Source: Glaciimonas immobilis
GTDB lineage: Bacteria; Pseudomonadota; Gammaproteobacteria; Burkholderiales; Burkholderiaceae_D
NCBI RefSeq assembly: GCF_011947285.1
Contig: NZ_JAAOZT010000010.1
Span: 26,201-90,200 of the forward strand
Length of the DNA: 64,000 nt
Direction of reading: 5' to 3'
Below the pieces are notes generated by a model. That model had not been told where the DNA came from. It did no database searches and saw nothing but the letters and a program-made list of their open reading frames with translations. How positions within the stretch are numbered: position 1 is the stretch's first letter; the number at the start of each line of letters is the position of its first letter. Positions 36,440 through 45,609 of the stretch are shown here, piece after piece. The translations under genes and the position numbers were made by a program.

Positions 36440-36547
36440 GTTAAGAAACCATAGCGAGGTGTTTTACTAGGGTGCCCCATGAGAGAAGGTATCAAGAATG
36501 TAGGGTGCCATAATCTTTTACAGGCTTTCCTTCACTCCTCCCACCGA

Positions 36548-37801
36548 TTACACTTTAAAAGCAGCCAGTTTCTTCGGTACTGCAATATTCTTCAACGTCA
36601 CATACTGCGGCAAACCGTCTACATACTTTGGATAGTCTTCGCCCTGAATTAACGGTAACAGATAGCGTCTACACTTTTCCGTAATTCCAAACCCATCACG
36701 GCTGATGAAGTCTTTCGGCATAAACTTCTCCACATTTGCCACGTCCTTCAGATCGGCGACACCAATCCGGTATTTGTAAGGCACATCTGACAAGCGCTGA
36801 ATGGTCGGCATCACAGCATTGCTGCCTTTGAGCGCCAGTTCTACTGCGGCCCGACCTAATTGATAAGCTTGCTTTACATCGGTTTTAGAGGCGATGTGGC
36901 GGGCTGAGCGTTGCAGGTAATCCGATACCGCCCAGTGGAATTTATAGCCGAGCGCCTCCTTAATGATATTCGCAACGACTGGCGCTGCGCCGCCCAACTG
37001 CGCATGACCGAACGCATCCGTGGTGCCTTGCTCGGCCAAAAATTTGCCATCCGGATAATGACAGCCTTCCGAGACGACGACGGTGCAATAGCCGAACTTC
37101 ATGACGTTGGCATCGACTTTTGCCAGAAATTTCTTTTGATCGAATACGACTTCGGGAAATAAAATAACGACGGGGATATCATGATCAACCAACAACCCGC
37201 CCGCCGCGGCGATCCAGCCGGCATGACGTCCCATTACTTCAAGCACGAATATTTTGGTAGAGGTTTTTGCCATCGACTTCACATCAAAGGATGCTTCTAG
37301 CGTCGACACCGCCACGTACTTGGCGACCGAGCCAAAGCCCGGACAGCAGTCGGTAATCGGCAAATCGTTATCGATGGTCTTTGGCACGTGGATGGCTTGT
37401 AGCGGATAGCTTAACGACTCGGACAATTGCGATATCTTGAAGCAGGTATCAGCCGAATCGCCGCCCCCGTTATAGAAAAAATAACCAATATTGTGCGCCT
37501 TGAAAATAGCGATCAGGCGCTCGTATTCGCGCTTATTGGCTTCCAGACTTTTTAGTTTGTAGCGGCATGATCCAAAAGCACCGGAAGGCGTATATCGCAG
37601 TGCCGCGATGTCGGCGTCGGATTCTTTGCCGGTATCGATCAAATCTTCGGTGAGTGCGCCAATAATCCCGTTACGACCCGCGTAGACTTTACCGATGATG
37701 TCTTTATGCTTGCGCGCGGTCTCGATCAGGCCGCAGGCGGACGCATTGATCACGGCAGTGACGCCGCCCGATTGTGCGTAAAAAGCGTTCTTTTTAGCCA
37801 T
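36548..37801 (-). CDS. pfp: Pyrophosphate-dependent 6-phosphofructokinase
   Basis: 417 residues from ATG 37801. The active-site block FFYNGGGDSADTCFKISQ has GGGDS in place of the ATP-type GGDGT, and PKTIDNDLPITD carries the Lys that marks PPi-dependent enzymes. VEVMGRHAGWIAAAGGL-like residues (FVLEVMGRHAGWIA) bind fructose 6-phosphate. It reversibly interconverts fructose 6-phosphate and fructose 1,6-bisphosphate with PPi/Pi, serving glycolysis or gluconeogenesis. GGAG lies 14 bases before the start. It appears monocistronic. Confidence 0.92.
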   Translation of the reverse strand: MAKKNAFYAQSGGVTAVINASACGLIETARKHKDIIGKVYAGRNGIIGALTEDLIDTGKESDADIAALRYTPSGAFGSCRYKLKSLEANKREYERLIAIFKAHNIGYFFYNGGGDSADTCFKISQLSESLSYPLQAIHVPKTIDNDLPITDCCPGFGSVAKYVAVSTLEASFDVKSMAKTSTKIFVLEVMGRHAGWIAAAGGLLVDHDIPVVILFPEVVFDQKKFLAKVDANVMKFGYCTVVVSEGCHYPDGKFLAEQGTTDAFGHAQLGGAAPVVANIIKEALGYKFHWAVSDYLQRSARHIASKTDVKQAYQLGRAAVELALKGSNAVMPTIQRLSDVPYKYRIGVADLKDVANVEKFMPKDFISRDGFGITEKCRRYLLPLIQGEDYPKYVDGLPQYVTLKNIAVPKKLAAFKV

Positions 37802-38040
37802 GAGTTCTATTCTCCGAGTGGTCGATGGTGGCGACACCGTCGAAACAGATCACTCCCGACAGGTCGACAGACGCATAGTATTGCCACATGTGGCAAATCT
37901 TGCAATCATTTCTACGCGATGCGCGGCCTCGGCATGGTTTTCTCGGCGTCACGTTGAACCACCTCGGGATCACCTCCGGCGTGCTTCACTTATCGGAACC
38001 ACGCCGGAGGTGATGTGGAAATGATGCAAAGGTCAGCGCT

Positions 38041-39237
38041 TTACTTCGCTTTATTTGCGGTCATCCATTCCGTCAACGCGACCCGACCAGTGGTTGAAAA
38101 GTCAGTGAAAACGCCATCCGTACCCAGATCAAAATAGGCTTTATATTCCGCCTTAGGATCGCCCTTATAGGTCGTCGTCAGCCGGACTGCTTCATCCCGG
38201 AAAGTGAAGGGATGCACAAATAAGCCTGCTTTATGGGCATCGGCGACCAGTGTTGTCGGTGCCATATTGGCCGCCTGATCCAGTGATTTAACCGCATTAC
38301 CCGCCGCGTCCACGCCTTGTGGTGGCAGAATGTACAGTTTCCACGGCCCGATGCCATCTGCATAGGTCTTGATTTCCGCCAAGCCTGCTGGCGTGACCAT
38401 TGCGGCAAAAGTGCGTGGATCGTTAGCTTGCAGCCATGAATAAGGCTTGGCAGTATCCGGCGATCCGTAAGTCATTGCACCAGTTTTAAAATTGGTACCG
38501 TCGCCGTCGATCAATTGCACGACTTTGGTTTTCAGGCCCATCTTGCGCATTAACTTCAGACTCTCCGGTTCAAACGATTGCACAAAAACCGGCGAATCAG
38601 GCGTGTTCCAACCCTCGGCCTTCAGCATGGCTAACAACTTCTCTTCTAGCGGAACGCCGAGTTGACGTTGGTAAATCGGGTTCTTGGTTTCCGGATAAAT
38701 AAACATTCTGCGCTGTGGATTGGCTGCAATAGTCTCTTTGGTCAGGTCAATGACTTCCTGAAACGTTGCCAATGGATACAGTCCGTCGTATTGCTTGCTA
38801 CGCGTGGCGATTGGCTGGCGCACGCGTAGCGTTTTCAGTTCGGCGGCGGTGAAATCACTAAAATACCATTCCGGGCCGGTTTTAACCCCATCCACCATGC
38901 GCGATTTTTTACGCGAGGCAAACTCCGGATGACTGGCAACGTCCGTGGTATCGCTCAAAAAGACGTTGTGGCAGGCGAACAATACGCCATCGCTGGAAGA
39001 TTGCAGATCAAGTTCCAGCGCATCGGTACCGGCGGCGATGGCTGCCCGATACCCAGCGATAACTTCCTCGGGATAAAGCCCCGGCAAGCCGCGATGTCCA
39101 ACGATCAGGGGTGGCGTGCCATCTAGCGTCTTGATATTGCCGCCTCCCACTTGCGCGTGATCGTTATTGCTGGCGCATCCGGCGATTAATATGGTAGCGG
39201 CGATGAGTGAAGCGGTAACGGTCAGTGGTCGTTTCAT
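38041..39237 (-). CDS. glpQ: Glycerophosphodiester phosphodiesterase lipoprotein
   Basis: 398 residues from ATG 39237 behind AAAGGACCT. A signal peptide ends in a lipobox (ILIAGCAS), so it is a periplasm-facing lipoprotein. The GDPD fold shows VGHRGLPGLYPEE (catalytic His-Arg), DALELDLQSSSDGVLFACHN (metal Glu/Asp and second His) and a long insert typical of GlpQ. It hydrolyses glycerophosphodiesters to glycerol 3-phosphate and an alcohol. No glpT is adjacent. The C-terminal LGTDGVFTDFS is the last conserved block. Confidence 0.9.
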   Translation of the reverse strand: MKRPLTVTASLIAATILIAGCASNNDHAQVGGGNIKTLDGTPPLIVGHRGLPGLYPEEVIAGYRAAIAAGTDALELDLQSSSDGVLFACHNVFLSDTTDVASHPEFASRKKSRMVDGVKTGPEWYFSDFTAAELKTLRVRQPIATRSKQYDGLYPLATFQEVIDLTKETIAANPQRRMFIYPETKNPIYQRQLGVPLEEKLLAMLKAEGWNTPDSPVFVQSFEPESLKLMRKMGLKTKVVQLIDGDGTNFKTGAMTYGSPDTAKPYSWLQANDPRTFAAMVTPAGLAEIKTYADGIGPWKLYILPPQGVDAAGNAVKSLDQAANMAPTTLVADAHKAGLFVHPFTFRDEAVRLTTTYKGDPKAEYKAYFDLGTDGVFTDFSTTGRVALTEWMTANKAK

Positions 39238-39781
39238 AGGTCCTTTTGGGGTGTTATTACGATACCTGCGGTGCCTGAAGGTGCAGGTGTTGACATTGAA
39301 ATAAATTAATAGCGGTGTGGGTAATTTGGTAAATCGCTTAGTAAGCACGATTTACATGACCGGCTGATGACCGTGCGTCAGAGTGGACCGCTCGGACCTT
39401 AAATGCGTTCCGTGGGTTTTGGCAGATTGGCATTAAAAGGTAACGTTCCTCCGCCATTCCCGACCTGCCGAAGAATCGCTCTACATCACGATGGTGTAGG
39501 CACGCGTTTGCTTGAATGTAGGGTAATCTCAACCTCACATGAGCACTCATCGTCTAAAAATTCGCGTCAGAGCGCTGACATTTTCGTCTACTTTTATCTT
39601 TGCGTTTGCGGATGCAACCGGGAAGGCACTGAAAACAAGTTGCGCGAGCAGTTTGCCGATTACGTGCTTCCCACAGTTTGACGGGTGTAAAAGAAGCGTG
39701 ATTGCATTGCCCTATTGCGTCGCATAATGTCCGCTGCAGTCTTGCCGCGTGTAGCAGGGGCCGGAAAAAGTCTCAAAAAGT
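39238..39781. other. Intergenic region without a supported gene
   Basis: About 540 bp between glpQ and the convergent-side AraC gene. Short open frames exist on both strands (for example 39539-39727, plus strand) but show no ribosome site or protein-like pattern. Confidence 0.4.
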
Positions 39782-40612
39782 CTAATAGGCGTTCGCGCTC
39801 TGCGCCAACCATTCTGTCGGCGATGCGCCTATCCGCTGGCTAAATACGCGAGTGAATGCTGTAGGGCTCATATAGCCCACCGCTGGCGCGACGAATTTCA
39901 GCGATTGGCCGCCTTTGAGTAATACCTGCGCGACGCCGACCCGCCAGTCAGTCAGATAATCCAGCGGCGTCATACCGACCGTCTCCCTAAAATGTACTGC
40001 AAAGCGCGCTCTGGACATGCCGGCAGATTCTGCCAGTTGCTCCAGCGACCAACTCTGCTCGGGGCGCTCGTGCATCGCGGTAATCGCCTTGGACAGGCGC
40101 GGATCGCCCAGACCGGCAAGAATCCCGCCGCCCACGATATCGTTGGTCATCGCATGGCGCAATAACAGCACCATCAAATATTCGGTCAACCGATCAATGG
40201 CCGCCTGGCGACCACATTTATCGGAAAATGCCTCCGCAAATAATAACGCCAGCATTGGCTTCAGACTCGGGGCCGATTCCAGCGGCACCACCATGACTTC
40301 AGGCAGCGCCCGCATTACCGGACTTTCAACGCCATTGCCGAATTTGATGGTGGCACAGACCATCTCAGTTTTATCGTGTTCATCCACTTGCAGGCGATGG
40401 ACGCTGGGCCGCGGAAAGAACAACACCGACGGCTGCTCAATTGTAATGGAATCGAACTGCGGGCGGGAAACCGTTACGCGACCGCTATTAATTAGGTGTA
40501 TATGGCCGCCGCCATCGGATAAGTCCGCATCGGCGCTGCCGCACAACGATCCGGAGTGAAATACCCGTGCTGACGGGGCAAAGCGCGCAAACAACGGTGA
40601 CAATCTATCCAT
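39782..40612 (-). CDS. AraC-family transcriptional regulator with cupin sensor
   Basis: 276 residues. The N-terminal cupin-like domain (approx. 1-150; GGGHIHLINSGRVTVSRP) is of the AraC cupin_6 type. The C-terminal double helix-turn-helix is clear: WSLEQLAESAGMSRARFAVHFRETVGM and LKFVAPAVGYMSPTAFTRVFSQRIGASPTEW (approx. 185-270). It is divergent from a thioredoxin gene 131 bp away, and such AraC regulators often control redox or oxidoreductase genes next to them. An 8-bp inverted repeat in the shared promoter may be its site. Confidence 0.9.
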   Translation of the reverse strand: MDRLSPLFARFAPSARVFHSGSLCGSADADLSDGGGHIHLINSGRVTVSRPQFDSITIEQPSVLFFPRPSVHRLQVDEHDKTEMVCATIKFGNGVESPVMRALPEVMVVPLESAPSLKPMLALLFAEAFSDKCGRQAAIDRLTEYLMVLLLRHAMTNDIVGGGILAGLGDPRLSKAITAMHERPEQSWSLEQLAESAGMSRARFAVHFRETVGMTPLDYLTDWRVGVAQVLLKGGQSLKFVAPAVGYMSPTAFTRVFSQRIGASPTEWLAQSANAY

Positions 40613-40635
40613 TTTTCCTTTGATTTCCTCTGATT

Positions 40636-40681
40636 GATACTATCTGCATTATTTTGAAGACTATTAATCACAAATAGTATC
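40636..40681. promoter_or_regulatory. GATACTAT...ATAGTATC inverted repeat in the araC/trx promoter
   Basis: Perfect 8-bp arms at 40636-40643 and 40674-40681, 30 bp apart, centred in the 131-bp divergent promoter region. It may be bound by the AraC-family regulator. Confidence 0.45.
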
Positions 40682-40743
40682 ACTTTCGGTGGCATGATTC
40701 TACTCATGCACTCAGCAGTAAATTTAAAGAAAGGAAATCTACC

Positions 40744-41076
40744 ATGTCCGCATTACCTGATTTGAAAGCCGATGCAGTAGCCGACTTTACCAGCAACACG
40801 TCGGGGTTTTCTTTGATTGATTTTTGGGCACCTTGGTGCGGTCCTTGTATCGCACAGACGCCTACTCTGGATACGCTTTCCTCCGAATTCAAAGGTCAGG
40901 TTCGCATGGCAAAAGTGAATATCGATGACGCCGCCGAACTGGCGCAAACGCACGGGATACGCGGTGTTCCGACATTGATTCTGTTTGAAGATGGTAAGCC
41001 GGTTTCACAAAAAGTCGGCTTGCAAAGCAAATCCTCTTTACACGCGTGGCTGACCGATGCGGTCTCACAGCATTAA
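40744..41076 (+). CDS. Thioredoxin
   Basis: 110 residues. The active site WAPWCGPCIAQTP (Cys at approx. 34 and 37) and the cis-Pro segment GVPTLILFEDG are standard. It has no signal peptide, so it is a cytoplasmic dithiol reductant. It starts ATG 40744 after AAAGGAAA, divergent from the AraC-family regulator that probably controls it. It is a second, non-housekeeping type thioredoxin by context (inference). Confidence 0.93.
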   Translation: MSALPDLKADAVADFTSNTSGFSLIDFWAPWCGPCIAQTPTLDTLSSEFKGQVRMAKVNIDDAAELAQTHGIRGVPTLILFEDGKPVSQKVGLQSKSSLHAWLTDAVSQH

Positions 41077-41242
41077 CTGCGCAGGGTTTAGTCGCTACTT
41101 TTTTACATTCTGATTATTTAGATTCGAATTAACCTGCCGGGCAATGGTGCCGGGCGGGCGTTGCGCCAACATTGTCTTTAAGGCTTGCTTTATTGCTTGC
41201 CGGCTTACAAAGCTCCAATGCTCTACTACTGAAAGAAAAAAA

Positions 41243-41638
41243 ATGAACATCCAAAAATTGCTTATTTCTGCAGCCTTTGTTGCTACTACTGCCGCTGTTG
41301 CGGGTTCTGCCTTTGCTGAAGCCACTTATCCGGTCGAAACTCCAACGGTTTCCACCAAAACCCGTGCGGAGGTGATCGCCCAACTGACCCAGGCTGGCGA
41401 CGAGGGAAGGTTGAACTATGCGCGAAATCTGTATCCGGTCACGCCCGTCGTTGCCTCCACCAAAACGCGTGCCGAGGTGATTGCGGAACTGACCCAAGCC
41501 CAGGATGAAGGACGTATGAACTACGCCCGCAATCTGTATCCTGCAACGCCAGTATCGGCGTCGACTAAGACGCGCGCTCAAGTGCGGGCTGAGGTAGCAT
41601 TGGCGGACACCGATCAATACTTAACCGGAAGTAATTAA
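41243..41638 (+). CDS. DUF4148 exported protein with three 35-residue repeats
   Basis: 131 residues from ATG 41243. A signal peptide (1-25, ending GSAFAEA) is followed by two full and one partial 35-residue unit (STKTRAEVIAQLTQAGDEGR..., LNYARNLYP...), a 105-bp period in the DNA (starting about 41351, 41456, 41561). The core TRAEV.AEL.QA.DEGR is the DUF4148 signature, common in Burkholderiales periplasmic proteins of unknown role. Strong similarity of the first two units suggests recent duplication. A good terminator follows. Confidence 0.85.
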   Translation: MNIQKLLISAAFVATTAAVAGSAFAEATYPVETPTVSTKTRAEVIAQLTQAGDEGRLNYARNLYPVTPVVASTKTRAEVIAELTQAQDEGRMNYARNLYPATPVSASTKTRAQVRAEVALADTDQYLTGSN

Positions 41639-41727
41639 TTTGCCGATTGCATAATTACGCTAGCACGCAGAAACGCGGTTGCAAAAACGTCGACGTAAAA
41701 TTTTATGCAGAACGAGGTAGTAAGCAG

Positions 41728-41765
41728 AACGAGGCAGGTTGCGTGATCGCAAGCTGCCTCGTTTT
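41728..41765 (+). terminator. Rho-independent terminator after the DUF4148 gene
   Basis: AACGAGGCAG-G-TTGCG pairs with CGCAA-G-CTGCCTCGTT around TGAT with a single mismatch (41728-41762), followed by TTTTA. It lies 90 bp after the stop. Confidence 0.88.
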
Positions 41766-41891
41766 ACGTCTGGGGCGCACATATTAATTTGGTCAACAGG
41801 ACTATTTCAAACCGGTTAAGATCGCTTTCAGTAGTTATTTACAACAAACAACTTCCGGCCCGGTGTGCCGGAATGGCCAAGGAGAAGTAGT

Positions 41892-43268
41892 ATGTCTTTC
41901 GGTTTTGACCATTTTGATTTTGATCTTTTCGTCATTGGTGCCGGTTCCGGCGGCGTACGTGCAGCGCGCTTTGCGGCGGGTTTTGGTGCCCGGGTCGCGG
42001 TGGCAGAGAGCCGCTATCTTGGTGGCACCTGCGTGAACGTTGGCTGCGTGCCCAAGAAATTGCTCGTCTATGGCGCGCATTTCAGCGATGACTTTGAGCA
42101 GGCCGGCGGTTTTGGCTGGACCACCAATAAGCCAAAATTCGACTGGACCACCCTGATCACCAATAAAGATCGCGAAATCCACCGCCTCAATGACGTCTAT
42201 CGGCATTTACTCGAGAACAGTGGCGTGACCCTGATGGAAGGCCACGCCCGTCTTATCGACCCGCATACGGTGGAAATCAATGGGCAACGATTTAGCGCTG
42301 CCAACATTTTAATCGCAACCGGTGGCTGGCCGAGTGTTCCCGATATACCGGGCAAAGAATTGGCGATTACCTCCAACGAGGCATTTTTTCTCAAGGATTT
42401 ACCGCGGCGTGTGCTGGTCGTTGGTGGTGGTTACATCGCCGTCGAGTTCGCCTCTATTTTCCACGGTTTAGGCGCGCATACGACGCTGGTATATCGTGGC
42501 GAAATGTTGCTGCGCGGGTTTGATGGCAGTGTGCGACAACACCTGCACGAAGAGTTGACCAAAAAAGGTATGACGCTTGAATATAAGGCCGACATTGCGC
42601 GCATCGATAAGCTGGAGGATGGCAGTCTGCGTGCCACGCTAAAAGACGGTCGTAAGATAGAGGCCGATTGTGTATTTTATGCCACCGGTCGGCATCCGAT
42701 GCTGGACAATCTCGGGCTGGAGCATACTGCCGTTGTACTGGATGACAAAGGTTTCATCAAAGTAGATGACGAATATCGCACCACCGAACCATCGATTCTG
42801 GCGCTGGGAGATGTCATTGGCGGGGTGCAACTAACGCCGGTAGCGCTGGCTGAGGGCATGGCAGTGGCACGTCGCTTGTTCCGCCCCGAAGAATACCGTC
42901 CGGTGGATTACAAAATGATTCCGACCGCCGTCTTTAGCCTGCCTAACATCGGCACAGTCGGACTCAGCGAGGAAGAGGCGCGTGCAGCAGGACACAACGT
43001 GACCATCTTCGAAAGCCGCTTCCGCCCGATGAAACTGAGCTTCAGCAGTTCCGAGGAAAAAGCTTTCATGAAGCTCATCGTCGATGGCGACACCGACAAA
43101 GTCCTCGGTTGCCATATGGTCGGCCCCGAAGCAGGCGAAATCATTCAGGGAATCGCGGTCGCATTAAAGGCTGGCGCAACCAAACGTGTGTTTGACGACA
43201 CGATTGGGATTCACCCGACGTCAGCGGAAGAATTTGTGACATTGCGAACGCCGGTGAGGAGGAAGTAA
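41892..43268 (+). CDS. gor: Glutathione-disulfide reductase
   Basis: 458 residues from ATG 41892 behind AAGGAGAAG. FAD-binding [14 protein letters not shown], redox-active disulfide [19 protein letters not shown]-binding [21 protein letters not shown]-contacting [17 protein letters not shown], and the C-terminal catalytic [11 protein letters not shown] are all present. It reduces glutathione disulfide with NADPH in the cytoplasm. The short [11 protein letters not shown]-terminus is usual for proteobacterial Gor. It is the last gene before the A+T-rich peptide cluster. Confidence 0.95.
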   Translation: MSFGFDHFDFDLFVIGAGSGGVRAARFAAGFGARVAVAESRYLGGTCVNVGCVPKKLLVYGAHFSDDFEQAGGFGWTTNKPKFDWTTLITNKDREIHRLNDVYRHLLENSGVTLMEGHARLIDPHTVEINGQRFSAANILIATGGWPSVPDIPGKELAITSNEAFFLKDLPRRVLVVGGGYIAVEFASIFHGLGAHTTLVYRGEMLLRGFDGSVRQHLHEELTKKGMTLEYKADIARIDKLEDGSLRATLKDGRKIEADCVFYATGRHPMLDNLGLEHTAVVLDDKGFIKVDDEYRTTEPSILALGDVIGGVQLTPVALAEGMAVARRLFRPEEYRPVDYKMIPTAVFSLPNIGTVGLSEEEARAAGHNVTIFESRFRPMKLSFSSSEEKAFMKLIVDGDTDKVLGCHMVGPEAGEIIQGIAVALKAGATKRVFDDTIGIHPTSAEEFVTLRTPVRRK

Positions 43269-43302
43269 ACGGGTGTCCTCATTACAGCCGCTTGATGGCT
43301 TA

Positions 43303-43339
43303 GCCTCGTAGGACGTTGGGTACAACCGTCGTACGAGGC
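43303..43339. terminator. Hairpin between gor and the peptide cluster
   Basis: GCCTCGTAGGACG (43303-43315) pairs with CGTCGTACGAGGC (43327-43339), 12 of 13 positions, around an 11-base loop. ATGATTTTCT follows on the plus strand. It is a likely gor terminator, sitting at the boundary of the A+T-rich block. Confidence 0.6.
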
Positions 43340-43428
43340 ATGATTTTCTGGATAAATTTGATATTGCGCAACTAGTTTTAAAGCGATGGCACCTAAAGCA
43401 ATGTAGAGTCAGAGGGTGTAGCGCGACC

Positions 43429-44220
43429 TCAGTATCCAGCAACACTTGGCTTAGAAAATGTCGCTATTATTCTCGATACATTTCCTGCATGGTGCCACAT
43501 TGCCCTCGCCTCATTCATCAAGAAGCCATAAATTTCGCGCCCTAACTCGGCAGTTACCCGTGCGCGGTTATCGTGGATAGCCGCATAAACTTTTAGTTGC
43601 ATAAATATTCCAGGATCGGCTTCATAAAGGTGCTCAATTTCTAATCCATTTTTCAGCAATGCAAGGTAAAGTGGATCAAGCGCAGGAAAGCGTAAAGCTT
43701 TTCTGTCGGTCCAGTGCGTAAATATTAGCCTACCGTCTGGTTGAAGAACACGCGCTATTTCGGCGGCGGTTGCGGTGAAGGGTCTACTATGATGAATCGC
43801 ATCAATTGATAAAATTGCGTCGATACTGTTTGAGGAAAAAGGTAACTCTGTCATATCAGCAACGGCAAAGAAAATTCGCTCAGATCCGCTCGTTGGTATT
43901 TGCGTTGCATACGCGACCGCACAGGGTGATATGTCGATACCTATCGCTAATCCGAGGCGATCTTTGGATAGGTAATGTAGAAGGCCTCCGGTTCCGCATC
44001 CCAACTCTAGAATAGTCGAACGCAGGCGAAGACTTGATAGAGATTCTTTGAGCTTATGAACGTCGCTCCTCCGAATGAACGAAAAATTCTCCAGATCAGG
44101 AAAGTAGTCCTCCACGAAAACATCTTGAAGTATTTCTTGAAATACTTTTGATCCCTTAAGTCCTGTATAGATCGTGTCATAAAAGACTGCTAATTCCGTA
44201 AAATTATTTTGTATGGACAT
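43429..44220 (-). CDS. SAM-dependent class I methyltransferase of the peptide cluster
   Basis: 263 residues. SAM-binding motif I is ILELGCGTGGLLHYL (approx. 71-85), followed by IGIDISPCAVAYA, VADMTELPF and a conserved SIDAIHHS loop. It is the last gene of the minus-strand operon, 17 bp after the transporter. In RiPP pathways such enzymes methylate side chains or termini of the peptide; this role is inferred. Codons are A+T-rich relative to gor next door. Confidence 0.85.
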   Translation of the reverse strand: MSIQNNFTELAVFYDTIYTGLKGSKVFQEILQDVFVEDYFPDLENFSFIRRSDVHKLKESLSSLRLRSTILELGCGTGGLLHYLSKDRLGLAIGIDISPCAVAYATQIPTSGSERIFFAVADMTELPFSSNSIDAILSIDAIHHSRPFTATAAEIARVLQPDGRLIFTHWTDRKALRFPALDPLYLALLKNGLEIEHLYEADPGIFMQLKVYAAIHDNRARVTAELGREIYGFLMNEARAMWHHAGNVSRIIATFSKPSVAGY

Positions 44221-44237
44221 CTTGTCGTTGCTTGGTT

Positions 44238-45563
44238 TTACCGAAAAGCGGAAGGATAAAAACGACCATATGCGCCATCTAGTTCATCTTCTGACATTCT
44301 CATAAATACCCGTATATTGGGGACGAGGGCGACCCCTAGCATTAATGTTAAGGTAATAACGCCGGTTAGTAGGGACGTTATTTCTACGCCATAGTGCGCG
44401 ATTGCAAGTCCTACTATCAGACTCCCGATGGGGCTTGCTAACGATGAAAAAAACGACACGGTAGCGACCATTCGATTTCGAAAACAGGCAGGTGTCGCAA
44501 GCGTACGAACAATCGCTGTATTGACATTAATCAAAATTAATCCGCAACCTCCTAATGCAAAGAAGATTGGCAAAATAAAATAAGGTACGGCTAATCCAAT
44601 TGCCAATAAATTAAGGCCGAGGAGTCCAAATCCAGTCATCAACAAACGATCCCGAAATCTGATGAAAGATAATAATCGCGGTAAGAATTTGCTGGAAAGA
44701 AGCAGACCGACGCCAAAAGAGCAATCCAACAAGCCGATATACCAAGCTGGCAATTGGATTGTTTCCTGGACGTAAAAAGGAACGATGATTGTAAAAAATG
44801 GAAAAAGAACTAGATTGATCATCATCGCTAGTAACGCCAGATAAAATTCTATTTTTACCCGAAAAACGACTTTAAACCCTGACGATATCAGCGTGTGCCA
44901 AGGTGGCGTGATCGTAGTCAGCGGTTTCTCAATGGATTGAGTCGTTTGCGTTTGTATCGTCGATGAAGCGCCGACTATATTTAAATTCACGATCATCGAT
45001 ATAGCGATAGCAATTAAAGCAAAATCGATAATCAACGCTATGGTGACCCCCCATGTGGAGACAAGAAGCCCTGCTATTGCAGGCCCGAGTAACATGGCGA
45101 TAGAAGAAAGCACAGCTTTACGATTGAATGCTATAGCTATGCTGCGTAGAAGCGTTAATTGAGGAATGATACTGGATTGAATGGGGTCTCTAATTCCAAC
45201 TGCTATGCCAAGCAACATCATCGCGAAAGTTACTAAAGTAATAGAAAAATAATCTATGAATGAAAGCGCCAACAAGCAAGCCGCGCTAAACATCGTTAAG
45301 ACGTTACAGAAAAGTACGATCTTCATTTTTGAATAACGGTCCCCGGTCCAACCAAGTAGGGGTTTAGACAGTACTTCCGCACCAATTGTGCAGGCAATTA
45401 TTATCGAAAACAAACTTGCAGAACCGGTTTCTTTTAATGCCCACCACGCCACTGCTAATTGGTTGCAACGTGCGCCGACAGTCAGCAGAAAGATGCTCCA
45501 TTGAAATCTTAACAATCGCCAATTGTCGCTCTCGTAACTGGTTACCCAGTTCCAGATATTCAT
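44238..45563 (-). CDS. MFS transporter, probable exporter of the peptide product
   Basis: About 441 residues from ATG 45563; a TTG at 45620, overlapping the E1 gene and preceded by GGAG, is the alternative start. Twelve hydrophobic segments. The loop GWTGDRYSKMKIVLFCN (approx. 75-90) is the MFS motif A, and GVRDPIQSSIIPQL-like residues follow (AVGIRDPIQSSIIPQL). The closest visible pattern is the enterobactin-exporter-like (MFS_3) group. Position inside the operon suggests export of, and self-protection against, the modified peptide (inference). Confidence 0.85.
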   Translation of the reverse strand: MNIWNWVTSYESDNWRLLRFQWSIFLLTVGARCNQLAVAWWALKETGSASLFSIIIACTIGAEVLSKPLLGWTGDRYSKMKIVLFCNVLTMFSAACLLALSFIDYFSITLVTFAMMLLGIAVGIRDPIQSSIIPQLTLLRSIAIAFNRKAVLSSIAMLLGPAIAGLLVSTWGVTIALIIDFALIAIAISMIVNLNIVGASSTIQTQTTQSIEKPLTTITPPWHTLISSGFKVVFRVKIEFYLALLAMMINLVLFPFFTIIVPFYVQETIQLPAWYIGLLDCSFGVGLLLSSKFLPRLLSFIRFRDRLLMTGFGLLGLNLLAIGLAVPYFILPIFFALGGCGLILINVNTAIVRTLATPACFRNRMVATVSFFSSLASPIGSLIVGLAIAHYGVEITSLLTGVITLTLMLGVALVPNIRVFMRMSEDELDGAYGRFYPSAFR

Positions 45564-45609
45564 TTTTTTGTTTAACGCGAGTATCAACCACTTTAGATGG
45601 GCAGTGAAT

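Noticed and set aside
40017..40559. 180-codon plus-strand frame opposite the AraC gene
   Set aside because: The AraC-family reading has clear helix-turn-helix motifs; the opposite frame has none.
43303..43339. Considered as an attachment site or CRISPR-like repeat
   Set aside because: Single copy in the window, no repeat partner at the other end of the island; best read as a terminator hairpin.
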